From JBDTGE01 sp050742975 (GTDB lineage: Bacteria; Actinomycetota; Actinomycetes; Mycobacteriales; Jatrophihabitantaceae), in NCBI GenBank assembly GCA_050742975.1, contig JBOGDQ010000005.1, forward strand, positions 1 to 16,779: a stretch of 16,779 nucleotides of DNA, in the 5' to 3' direction. Position 1 is the stretch's first letter. Each line of letters opens with the position of its first letter. This document shows positions 1-6,033 of the stretch, piece by piece. Under the pieces are notes generated by a model. It saw only the letters and a list, made by a program, of their open reading frames with translations, ran no database searches and was not told where the DNA came from. The translations under genes and the position numbers were made by a program.

Positions 1-1009
1 CACCCACTACGTGCCCCGGGGCTGGCCGGACCTGTCCGAGGCAGTGGCGCCGGGAATGCATTGGCCGTGGCTGCGGGTGGATTCGGAGCGGGAGGCGATG
101 ATCATGGTCGGCGCCCGGGAGTTCCGCCGAATCGGTGCGAACTGTTGGGACGCGCAGGAGCGCTTGGCCGACATGGACGCCGACGGGATCGACGTGCAGG
201 TGGTCTCGCCCACGCCGGTGTTCTTCTCCTACGCGCACGGGGCCGAGCAGGCGGCGCACATCGCCCGGGTGATGAACGAGCTGGCGCTGCAGTTGTGCGC
301 GCCCTCCGGCGGCCGGTTGCTGCCGATGTGCCAGGTGCCGCTGCAGGACCCGGACGCGGCGTGCCGCGAACTCGAGCGCAGCATGGTCGAGGGCCACGTC
401 GGCGTCGAGATCGGCAATCACGTCGGCGACCGCGACCTGGACGACGCGGGGATCGTCACGTTCCTGCAGCACGCGGCCTCGCTCGGCGCACCGGTCTTCG
501 TGCACCCGTGGGACATGCCGACCTCGCCCCGGCTGGACCGGTGGATGGCCCGCTGGCTCACCGGCATGCCGGCCGAGACGCACCTGTCGATCCTTGCCAT
601 GATCCTCGGCGGCGTCTTCGACCGGGTCGGCGAGGACCTGCGCATCTGTTTCGCGCACGGCGGCGGCTCGTTCGCCTTCTGGATCGGCCGGATGGACAAC
701 GCCTGGCGCGGACGGCACGACGTGATCGGCGCCTCCGAGCACGAACCCTCGCACTACCTCGGCCGGTTCTACGTCGACTCGGTTGTCTTCGACGAGCGTG
801 CGCTGCGCCTGCTCGTCGACACGATCGGGGCCGAGCGGGTCGTCGTCGGTAGCGACTACCCGTATCCGCTGGGCGAGCGGCCGGCTGCGGGACTGGTGCG
901 TCATGCTGGGTTCCTGGACGAAGCGGCGCGGCGGCAGATCCTGCATGGCAACGCCGAGACCTTCCTCGGGCTCGACGTGCTCTTAGGGAGGGGGCAGACA
1001 TGGACGTGA
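1..1009 (+). CDS. ACMSD-family amidohydrolase (2-amino-3-carboxymuconate-6-semialdehyde decarboxylase), 5' end missing
   Basis: Enzymes of this family remove the carboxylate from the ring-opened product of 3-hydroxyanthranilate, which sends tryptophan carbon to 2-aminomuconate instead of quinolinate. The reading frame is open to the window edge. The first full codon is at base 2 and reads T-H-Y-V-P-R-G-W; this matches the end of the HxH metal motif near the family N-terminus, so only a few codons should be missing. Further likely zinc ligands are His at 503-505 (VFVHPWD), His at 656-658 (FAHGGGSF) and Asp at 854-856 (GSDYPYPLG). The segments WPWLRVD, MIMVGAREFR and QVVSPTPVFF are typical of ACMSD. 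The GTG at 11 is internal, not the start. Kynureninase follows on the same strand, which supports the pathway call. Related 2,3-dihydroxybenzoate-type decarboxylases are the main alternative. Confidence 0.87.
   Translation, partial: THYVPRGWPDLSEAVAPGMHWPWLRVDSEREAMIMVGAREFRRIGANCWDAQERLADMDADGIDVQVVSPTPVFFSYAHGAEQAAHIARVMNELALQLCAPSGGRLLPMCQVPLQDPDAACRELERSMVEGHVGVEIGNHVGDRDLDDAGIVTFLQHAASLGAPVFVHPWDMPTSPRLDRWMARWLTGMPAETHLSILAMILGGVFDRVGEDLRICFAHGGGSFAFWIGRMDNAWRGRHDVIGASEHEPSHYLGRFYVDSVVFDERALRLLVDTIGAERVVVGSDYPYPLGERPAAGLVRHAGFLDEAARRQILHGNAETFLGLDVLLGRGQTWT
985..1002 (+). promoter_or_regulatory. Strong ribosome binding site ahead of an upstream in-frame ATG
   Basis: A purine-rich run (gggaggggg, 986-994) lies five bases before an ATG at 1000. 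That ATG is in frame with kynureninase and overlaps the last ten bases of the ACMSD gene. It would add 29 residues to kynureninase that do not look like a family N-terminus. The site therefore leaves the kynureninase start undecided. Confidence 0.5.
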
Positions 1010-1014
1010 TCCGC

Positions 1015-1067
1015 CTTGGCCGCCCAGCAGGGCGACGCGCCGACGGATCCCCTGCTCAGGGGCCAAG
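1015..1067 (+). other. Stem-loop between ACMSD and kynureninase
   Basis: The outer stem cttggcc (1015-1021) pairs with ggccaag (1061-1067). The inner stem agcaggg (1026-1032) pairs with ccctgct (1050-1056). A symmetrical four-by-four internal loop separates the two stems, and the apical loop is 17 bases. The structure sits just after the ACMSD stop and 19 bases before the preferred kynureninase ATG. It could tune the downstream gene or limit read-through. There is no T-run behind it. Confidence 0.45.
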
Positions 1068-1086
1068 CCAGACAGGGGTGGTGGGC

Positions 1087-2364
1087 ATGACCGAGGTCGA
1101 GGCGCTCGAGCTGGATCGCAGCGACCCGCTGCCCACGCTGCGCGCGCAGTTCCACATCCCGCCCGACCCGTCCGGTAGGTACACCGAGTCGGCCTACTTC
1201 GCCGGCAACTCGCTGGGGCTGCAGCCGGTGGCGTTGCGGGACCGGCTGACCGGCGAGCTCGATGACTGGGCCCGGCTCGGCGTCGAGGGGCACGGTGAGG
1301 CCGAGCGCCCGTGGGTGTCCTACCACGAGCTGCTGCGCGAGCCGGCCGCCCGGCTGGTCGGCGCGCTGCCCCGCGAGGTCGTGGTGATGAACTCGCTGAC
1401 GGTGAACCTGCACCTGATGATGGTCAGCTTCTACCGGCCGACCCCCGAGCGGCACGCGATCGTGATCGAGGACAGCGCGTTCCCGTCGGACAGCTACGCC
1501 GTCCGCAGCCAGGCGGCCTGGCACGGCTACGACCCGGACGAGGCGATCATCCGGGTGAAGGCCCGCGACGGGGAGTCCGCGCTGCGCAGCGAGGACGTGG
1601 TCGAACTGCTTGCCGGACAAGGCGATCGCGTCGCGCTCGTCCTGCTCGGCGCGGTCAACTACTACAGCGGCGAGTACCTCGACATCCCCGCCGTCACCGC
1701 CGCCGGTCATGCGGCGGGGGCGATCGTCGGCTGGGACCTCGCCCACGCCGCGGGCAACCTGCCGCTGCAACTGCACGCCTGGGACGTCGACTGGGCGGCC
1801 TGGTGCTCGTACAAGTACCTGAACAGCGGGCCGGGCGCGCTGGCCGGCGCGTTCGTGCACGAGCGGCATCTCGCCGACCGCTCGCTGCCGAAGTTCGCCG
1901 GGTGGTGGTCGACCGATCCCGCGACCCGGTTCCGGATGGAGCCGGTCGTCACGCCCGTCGACAGCGCCGACTCGTGGCAGCTGTCCAACCCGCCGATCCT
2001 GGCGATGGCGCCGGTGCTGGCCTCGCTGGAGCTGTTCGACGACGTCGGCCTGGATCGCCTGCGTGCCAAGAGCATCCGCCTGACCGCCTACCTCGAGTCG
2101 CTGTTGGACGAGGTGGCCGAGGGGCGTCAGCTCGAGCTGATCACGCCGCGCGATCGCGAGCGGCGAGGCGCGCAGCTGTCCGTCCGCATCGGCGGCGTCG
2201 AAGCGGGCAAGGTCAGCGAGATCCTGCGCCGCGACTTCGGCGTGTTCGCCGACGCCCGCAACCCGGACGTCCTGCGGCTGGCGCCCGTCCCGATGTACTG
2301 CACGTTCCACGACTGCTGGCGTGCCGCGACCTCCCTCGCCGCCGCGATGGACGCCGATGGCTGA
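1087..2364 (+). CDS. kynU: Kynureninase
   Basis: This PLP enzyme (fold type I) cleaves kynurenine or 3-hydroxykynurenine to anthranilate or 3-hydroxyanthranilate plus alanine. From the ATG at 1087 it has 425 residues, the usual family length. Family segments include YFAGNSLGLQP near residue 40, SLTVNLHLMM, the PLP aspartate in GWDLAHAAGNLP, and the Schiff-base lysine K243 in CSYKYLNSGPG. The start at 1087 is chosen because MTEVEALELDRSDPLPTLR aligns with the usual opening (few residues, then LDRxDPL). Its Shine-Dalgarno is weak (ggggtgg), and an in-frame ATG at 1000 with a much better site would give 454 residues. The stop overlaps the start of the monooxygenase gene by eight bases, so the two are probably translationally coupled. 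It lies in a cluster with ACMSD and kynurenine monooxygenase. Confidence 0.95.
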   Translation: MTEVEALELDRSDPLPTLRAQFHIPPDPSGRYTESAYFAGNSLGLQPVALRDRLTGELDDWARLGVEGHGEAERPWVSYHELLREPAARLVGALPREVVVMNSLTVNLHLMMVSFYRPTPERHAIVIEDSAFPSDSYAVRSQAAWHGYDPDEAIIRVKARDGESALRSEDVVELLAGQGDRVALVLLGAVNYYSGEYLDIPAVTAAGHAAGAIVGWDLAHAAGNLPLQLHAWDVDWAAWCSYKYLNSGPGALAGAFVHERHLADRSLPKFAGWWSTDPATRFRMEPVVTPVDSADSWQLSNPPILAMAPVLASLELFDDVGLDRLRAKSIRLTAYLESLLDEVAEGRQLELITPRDRERRGAQLSVRIGGVEAGKVSEILRRDFGVFADARNPDVLRLAPVPMYCTFHDCWRAATSLAAAMDADG

Positions 2365-3706
2365 GCAATCGGCGTCCCCCCGCGGTCCGCGGGAGAGGGT
2401 TGCGATCGTCGGGGCCGGGCTGGCCGGCTGCCTGCTGGCGACGCTGCTCGGCCGGCGGGGTATCGAGGTAGCGGTGTACGAGCGGCGCGAGGACCCGCGC
2501 GTCACCGGCGCCGAGCGCGGCCGCTCGATCAACCTGGCGATCTCGGCGCGCGGTCTGGACGCGCTCGAGCACGTCGGGCTGCGCGAACAGGCACTCGGCC
2601 ACGCGTTGCCCATGCACGGCCGGATGGTTCACCCTGTTGCCGGCGGGCAGAGCTTCCGCCCGTACAGCGCGGACAGAATGCGCGCGATCAACTCGATCAG
2701 CCGCGGCGAGCTCAACCACGCGCTGCTGGACACGGCCGAGAAGACGCCCGGCGTCACGCTGCACTTCGGCTACCGGCTGCGCGACCTCGATCTGGAGACC
2801 GGGCAGCTGTCGTTCGAGACCCTGGCCGGCCGCCGTCGCCCGCGCGCCGACATCGTGCTGGCCAGCGACGGCTCGTACAGCGCGGCCCGGCGGGCGGTCA
2901 CGTTCCGGCCCGGCTTCGACTTCAGCCAGGACTACCTCGAACACGGTTACAAGGAGCTCACCATCGCCGCCCGTGACGGCGACTTCGCGCTGGACCCGGA
3001 CGCGCTGCACATCTGGCCGCGCGGGTCGTCGATGATGATCGCGCTGCCGAACCTGGACCGCTCGTTCACCTGCACGCTGTTCTGGCCGAAGGACGAGATC
3101 GCCGCACTGGCCACCGACGAGGAGATCACCGGCTACTTCCGCGCGCACTACCCCGACGCGGCCAAGTTGATGCCCTCGCTGGTCGAGGACTTCCGGCTGA
3201 ACCCGGTCGGCTCGCTCGTGACGATCCGCAGCTGGCCGTGGGTGCACAGCGGCCAACGGTGCACGCTGGCGTTGATCGGCGACGCCGCGCACGCGATCGT
3301 CCCGTTCTTCGGGCAGGGCGCCAACTGCGCGTTCGAGGACTGCGTCGAGATCGACCGCTGCCTGGCCGAGACCGGCGGTGACTGGGCCCGCGCGCTCGCG
3401 CAGTACGAGCAGCGGCGCAAGGCGAATTGCGACGCGATCGCCGACATGGCGCTGGAGAACTTCGTCGAGATGCGCGATCGCGTCAACTCGAAGCTGTTCC
3501 GGGCGAAGACAGGCCTGCAGCATGCGCTCGAACGGCGCCTGCCCGGGCACTACGTCTCGCGGTACGAGCTCGTCTCGTTCTCGACGATCCCCTACGCCGA
3601 GATCCCGGGACGGATGCGGCGGCAGAACCGGGCCACCGCCGCGATCGGGGCTGGCGCGCTGGCGGGGCTTGCCTTCTGGGGCCGCGGCCGGTCGCGGCGC
3701 CGCTGA
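2357..3706 (+). CDS. kmo: Kynurenine 3-monooxygenase
   Basis: This FAD- and NADPH-dependent hydroxylase turns L-kynurenine into 3-hydroxykynurenine, the step before kynureninase. The protein has 449 residues, close to characterised bacterial enzymes. The FAD GxGxxG motif is at residues 19-24 (VAIVGAGLAG), the DG motif is in VLASDGSYSAARR, and the GD motif is at 308-309 in ALIGDAAHAIVPFFGQGANC. GRSINLAISARG is characteristic of the KMO branch of group A flavoprotein hydroxylases. The ATG at 2357 overlaps the kynureninase stop (TGA at 2362-2364) and has no Shine-Dalgarno of its own, which suggests coupling. The C-terminus has a short hydrophobic stretch (AIGAGALAGLAFWG) and an arginine-rich end; it is too short to be a sure membrane anchor. 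The stop codon lies inside a tandem duplication at 3681-3745. Confidence 0.95.
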   Translation: MAEQSASPRGPRERVAIVGAGLAGCLLATLLGRRGIEVAVYERREDPRVTGAERGRSINLAISARGLDALEHVGLREQALGHALPMHGRMVHPVAGGQSFRPYSADRMRAINSISRGELNHALLDTAEKTPGVTLHFGYRLRDLDLETGQLSFETLAGRRRPRADIVLASDGSYSAARRAVTFRPGFDFSQDYLEHGYKELTIAARDGDFALDPDALHIWPRGSSMMIALPNLDRSFTCTLFWPKDEIAALATDEEITGYFRAHYPDAAKLMPSLVEDFRLNPVGSLVTIRSWPWVHSGQRCTLALIGDAAHAIVPFFGQGANCAFEDCVEIDRCLAETGGDWARALAQYEQRRKANCDAIADMALENFVEMRDRVNSKLFRAKTGLQHALERRLPGHYVSRYELVSFSTIPYAEIPGRMRRQNRATAAIGAGALAGLAFWGRGRSRRR

Positions 3707-3752
3707 TTGAAGGGCCGCAGCCGGTCCGGCGCCGCTGATTGAAGGGCCGCGG
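3681..3752. repeat. Tandem duplication spanning the kmo stop codon
   Basis: A 33-base unit (3681-3713) is followed at once by a 32-base copy (3714-3745) and the first seven bases of a third copy (gccgcgg, 3746-3752). The copies differ by one G-to-A change and one missing base; 3696-3718 and 3728-3750 are identical over 23 bases. Unit 1 carries the kmo TGA (3704-3706), and unit 2 repeats that stop context downstream. The ttgaag in unit 2 is placed to serve as a -35 box for the next gene. Confidence 0.9.
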
Positions 3753-3776
3753 ACGGCCCGCTAGCCTCGTCGGACA
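3739..3776 (+). promoter_or_regulatory. Candidate promoter for the PAP2 gene, near-leaderless
   Basis: The boxes are ttgaag (3739-3744) and tagcct (3762-3767), 17 bases apart. Transcription would begin near 3774, only about three bases before the ATG at 3777. No Shine-Dalgarno precedes this ATG. Both points fit leaderless translation, which is common in actinomycetes. Confidence 0.5.
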
Positions 3777-4460
3777 ATGAAGCTCGCCGACCCGCCGCTG
3801 CTGTCACCGCGTTGGCGGCTCGGCGCTTTTGCGTTGGTGCTGGTGTGTGCGGCGGTCGGCAGTGTGCTGGGTATCCGGTACGCACATCACACCCGGCCCG
3901 GCACGTTCGATCGCGCCGTCGACGGCTGGTTCCTCGCGAACGTCAACCACCGGACGGCGCTCTGGTTCGCCGATCTCGGAAACGCGCCCGTCGTCTTGGT
4001 CCTGTCGGTCGTGGTGCTCGGGTGCTGCGTCTGGCTGCGGTATCCGCGCGGCGTGATGCTGGCGGTGCTGGCGCCTGCCTGCGCGACGAGCCTGACCGAG
4101 TACGTCCTTCAGCCGCTCGTCCACCGCACCAAGGACGGCTACCTCGCCTACCCGAGCGGTCACATGACCGGCTGGTGCACGTTGACCGTCGTCGTCGTCC
4201 TGATTGCAAGCGGTCCGCTGGTGCCGCGTCGCGCGGCCGCCTGGGTCGCGGCGGTGGCAGCCGTGGTGGCCGTCGGGTGCGGCCTCGGCCTGATCGCGTC
4301 CGACTACCACTACGCGACGGACGTGATCGGCGGCCTGGCCGTCGCGGTCGGGACCACCCTCGCCCTAGCCCTGCTGATCGACGCGTTGGCTCCGCTTGTT
4401 TCCCCGCGGATGACCGATCCGGGGGCGCGCAGTGGTCGGCAGCGGGGAAGGGTCGGCTGA
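3777..4460 (+). CDS. PAP2-superfamily membrane phosphatase, divergent
   Basis: The 227-residue product is a probable integral membrane lipid phosphatase or phosphotransferase. It has about five to six hydrophobic spans, including LGAFALVLVCAAVGSVLGI near residues 15-33 and two long spans after residue 130. The active-site signature PSGH is at 126-129, and the second histidine region SDYHYATD contains H178 and D182. The third PAP2 motif lacks its usual arginine (position 172 is Leu), and the first motif is poorly preserved (QPLVHRTKDG). The HYxTDV form recalls sphingomyelin-synthase or AUR1-like branches, so the substrate is open. The last residues (208-214, VSPRMTD) are encoded by copy 1 of an intergenic repeat, so the C-terminal tail may be a late addition. 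It sits between the kynurenine genes and tryptophan dioxygenase with no obvious link to them. Confidence 0.8.
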   Translation: MKLADPPLLSPRWRLGAFALVLVCAAVGSVLGIRYAHHTRPGTFDRAVDGWFLANVNHRTALWFADLGNAPVVLVLSVVVLGCCVWLRYPRGVMLAVLAPACATSLTEYVLQPLVHRTKDGYLAYPSGHMTGWCTLTVVVVLIASGPLVPRRAAAWVAAVAAVVAVGCGLGLIASDYHYATDVIGGLAVAVGTTLALALLIDALAPLVSPRMTDPGARSGRQRGRVG

Positions 4461-4514
4461 TTTCCCCGCGGATGACCGATCTGCCAGTCCAGATCGAGCA
4501 TCAGCGGGGAAATC
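4399..4514. terminator. Tandem hairpin element between PAP2 and tryptophan dioxygenase
   Basis: Two units lie head to tail. Each opens with the same 21 bases (core ttccccgcggatgaccgatc) at 4399-4419 and 4461-4481, and each closes with an inverted core (gcggggaa at 4442-4449; gcggggaaatc at 4504-4514). Unit 2 has an 11-base perfect stem, 4459-4469 with 4504-4514, and an inner six-base stem, gatctg (4478-4483) with cagatc (4490-4495). The genes on both sides converge here, so a bidirectional terminator is plausible. No T-runs follow. Unit 1 overlaps the end of the PAP2 coding region. Confidence 0.55.
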
Positions 4515-4520
4515 CGAGCT

Positions 4521-5294
4521 TCAGACCAGCGAGCGGATCTCCCACAGGTCCGGGAAGGCGGGCCGGAACAGCGTCGAGCGCAGGTACTCGGCGCCGGCCG
4601 AGCCGCCGGTCCCGATCTTGGCGCCGATGATGCGCTGGACCATCATCACGTGCCGGTAGCGCCACTCCTGGACGCCCTCGTCGATGTCCACCAGAGCCTC
4701 GCACACCTCGGCGGGCGGCGCGGTCTCGTCGCGGTAGACCTCGGTCAGCATGACCTGGATCGTCGGGTCGGACTTCCATGCCGTGGACGGGTCGCGCTCC
4801 AGCGCCTCGGCCGGGACGTCCCACCCCTGGGTAGCGAGGTAGCGCAGCAGCGAGTCGAACAACGCCCGCCGCTGCACGGCCGAGTCCAGCCGCGGATCAC
4901 CACTCGGGACGGTGACGTCGCGTCGGCCCAGGACGGCTTCGATCTGACGGAACTGGTTGGACTGGAACCCGCTGGAGGAGCCGAGCTCGGGACGGAACGA
5001 GGAGAACTGCTTGGGCGTCATCGTCTCCAGCACGTCCAGCTGGCCGACGATCGTCTTGAGGATCTTGGCGATTCGCCGCGCGGTGTGCAGCGCGCCGGGG
5101 GTGTTGCCGGCTTCCAGGCGCTCCTGCAGCAGCGCCGCCTCGTGCAGGATCTGCTTGAACCACAGCTCGTAGACCTGGTGGATCACCACGAACAGCAGCT
5201 CGTCGTGCTGATCGGTGGTGGGCGATTGGCAGCTCAGCAGGTCGTCCAGGCGAAGGTAGCTGCCGTAGGTGATCGGTTCCGACGTCGTTGTCAT
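4521..5294 (-). CDS. kynA: Tryptophan 2,3-dioxygenase
   Basis: This heme enzyme opens the indole ring of L-tryptophan with O2 to give N-formylkynurenine, the first and usually rate-setting step of the kynurenine route. It has 257 residues, normal for short bacterial forms. H39 in FVVIHQVYELWFKQ, R101 and S108 in FSSFRPELGSSSGFQS, the proximal heme ligand H215 in WRYRHVMMVQR, and T229 in KIGTGGSAG match, with a constant offset, the functional residues of the Xanthomonas enzyme (H55, R117, S124, H240, T254). The ATG at 5294 (MTTTSEPITYGSYL) is chosen because the open frame further upstream only runs antisense to the TetR gene. No clear Shine-Dalgarno is visible. It is transcribed away from the TetR gene across a 16-base gap and faces the kmo/PAP2 side. 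Confidence 0.96.
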   Translation of the reverse strand: MTTTSEPITYGSYLRLDDLLSCQSPTTDQHDELLFVVIHQVYELWFKQILHEAALLQERLEAGNTPGALHTARRIAKILKTIVGQLDVLETMTPKQFSSFRPELGSSSGFQSNQFRQIEAVLGRRDVTVPSGDPRLDSAVQRRALFDSLLRYLATQGWDVPAEALERDPSTAWKSDPTIQVMLTEVYRDETAPPAEVCEALVDIDEGVQEWRYRHVMMVQRIIGAKIGTGGSAGAEYLRSTLFRPAFPDLWEIRSLV

Positions 5295-5301
5295 GGGACC
5301 A

Positions 5302-5314
5302 TCATCGTTGATGA
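5302..5314. promoter_or_regulatory. Small palindrome between the kynA and TetR starts
   Basis: The sequence tcatc-gtt-gatga is a perfect five-base inverted repeat with a three-base centre. It covers most of the 16-base gap between the divergent start codons and includes the first bases of the preferred TetR ATG. It could be part of an autoregulatory operator, but five-base arms may arise by chance. Confidence 0.25.
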
Positions 5315-5952
5315 CTGATTCAGATGGCAGGCCCCGCGTGCGGATGACCGGTCGAGCGCGCCGTGAACAGCTTCTCGATGTCGGACGTGCCCTTTTCGCC
5401 GAGAAGGGCTTCGAGGCCACGTCGATCGAGGAGATCGCGTCGCGCGCCGGCGTGAGCAAGCCGGTCGTGTACGAGCACTTCGGTGGCAAGGAGGGGCTGT
5501 ACGCCGTCGTCGTCGACCGCGAGATGAGCGACCTGCTCGAGCGGCTGACCTCCGCGCTGTCCGCCGGACATCCGCGCAAGCTGGTCGAGCAGGCCGCGCT
5601 CGCGCTGCTCACCTACATCGAGGAGGAGACCGACGGGTTCCGGATCCTGTCGCGTGACTCGCCGGTGGTGGGCTCGTCCGGCACGTTCTCCTCGCTGCTC
5701 AACGACATCGCCAGCCAGGTCGAGCACATCCTGAGCCGCGAGTTCGAGCTGCGGAAGATCTCGACCAAGCTGGCCTCGATGTACGCGCAGATGCTGGTCG
5801 GCATGGTCGCGTTGACCGGTCAGTGGTGGCTGGAGGAGCGCAAGCCCAAGCGCGAGGTGGTCGCCGCGCACCTGGTGAACCTCGGCTGGAACGGGCTGGC
5901 GCACCTGGAGCCCGAACCCAGGCTGATCACCCGTCGCGACCCCAAGAGCTGA
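5311..5952 (+). CDS. TetR/AcrR-family transcriptional regulator
   Basis: The 213-residue protein has a classic N-terminal TetR DNA-binding domain: REQLLDVGRALFAEKGFEATS, then a helix-turn-helix at about residues 37-57 (IEEIASRAGVSKPVVYEHF). The rest is a helical ligand or dimer domain with motifs such as ALLTYIEEETDGFRIL and ALTGQWWLEERK. From memory this resembles the regulator next to mfd and glmU in mycobacteria (Rv1019 type). The ATG at 5311 is preferred, but none of the candidates has a good ribosome site; other in-frame starts are 5269 (GTG), 5293 and 5344. It diverges from kynA with a 16-base gap, so it could control kynA and itself. It may equally be a housekeeping-locus regulator that only happens to be adjacent. 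It converges with the ABC-F gene. Confidence 0.88.
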   Translation: MTDSDGRPRVRMTGRARREQLLDVGRALFAEKGFEATSIEEIASRAGVSKPVVYEHFGGKEGLYAVVVDREMSDLLERLTSALSAGHPRKLVEQAALALLTYIEEETDGFRILSRDSPVVGSSGTFSSLLNDIASQVEHILSREFELRKISTKLASMYAQMLVGMVALTGQWWLEERKPKREVVAAHLVNLGWNGLAHLEPEPRLITRRDPKS

Positions 5953-5954
5953 CC

Positions 5955-6022
5955 CGAGTGGTCACTTGCGTCGCGAGTGGTCAGTTGTCGGTGTCCATTC
6001 GGGGGCGTAAGTGACCACTCGC
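5955..6022. terminator. Hairpin between the convergent TetR and ABC-F genes
   Basis: The core cgagtggtcacttgcg (5955-5970) pairs with cgtaagtgaccactcg (6006-6021) over 16 positions with one G-U. A second direct copy, gcgagtggtca (5973-5983), can instead pair with tgaccactcgc (6012-6022). Two direct copies thus compete for one inverted copy. The element fills most of the 81-base gap between two convergent genes and probably ends transcription from both sides. There is no T-run. Confidence 0.6.
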
Positions 6023-6033
6023 AGGCACACGCG

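Noticed and set aside
901..3550. Long antisense frames opposite kynureninase and kmo
   Set aside because: Arg/Gln/Val/Gly-rich shadow translations with no domain signal; both sense genes are certain.
4521..5612. Longer tryptophan dioxygenase of 363 residues
   Set aside because: The extra N-terminal part is antisense to the TetR gene and has no family character; family alignment starts near the ATG at 5294.
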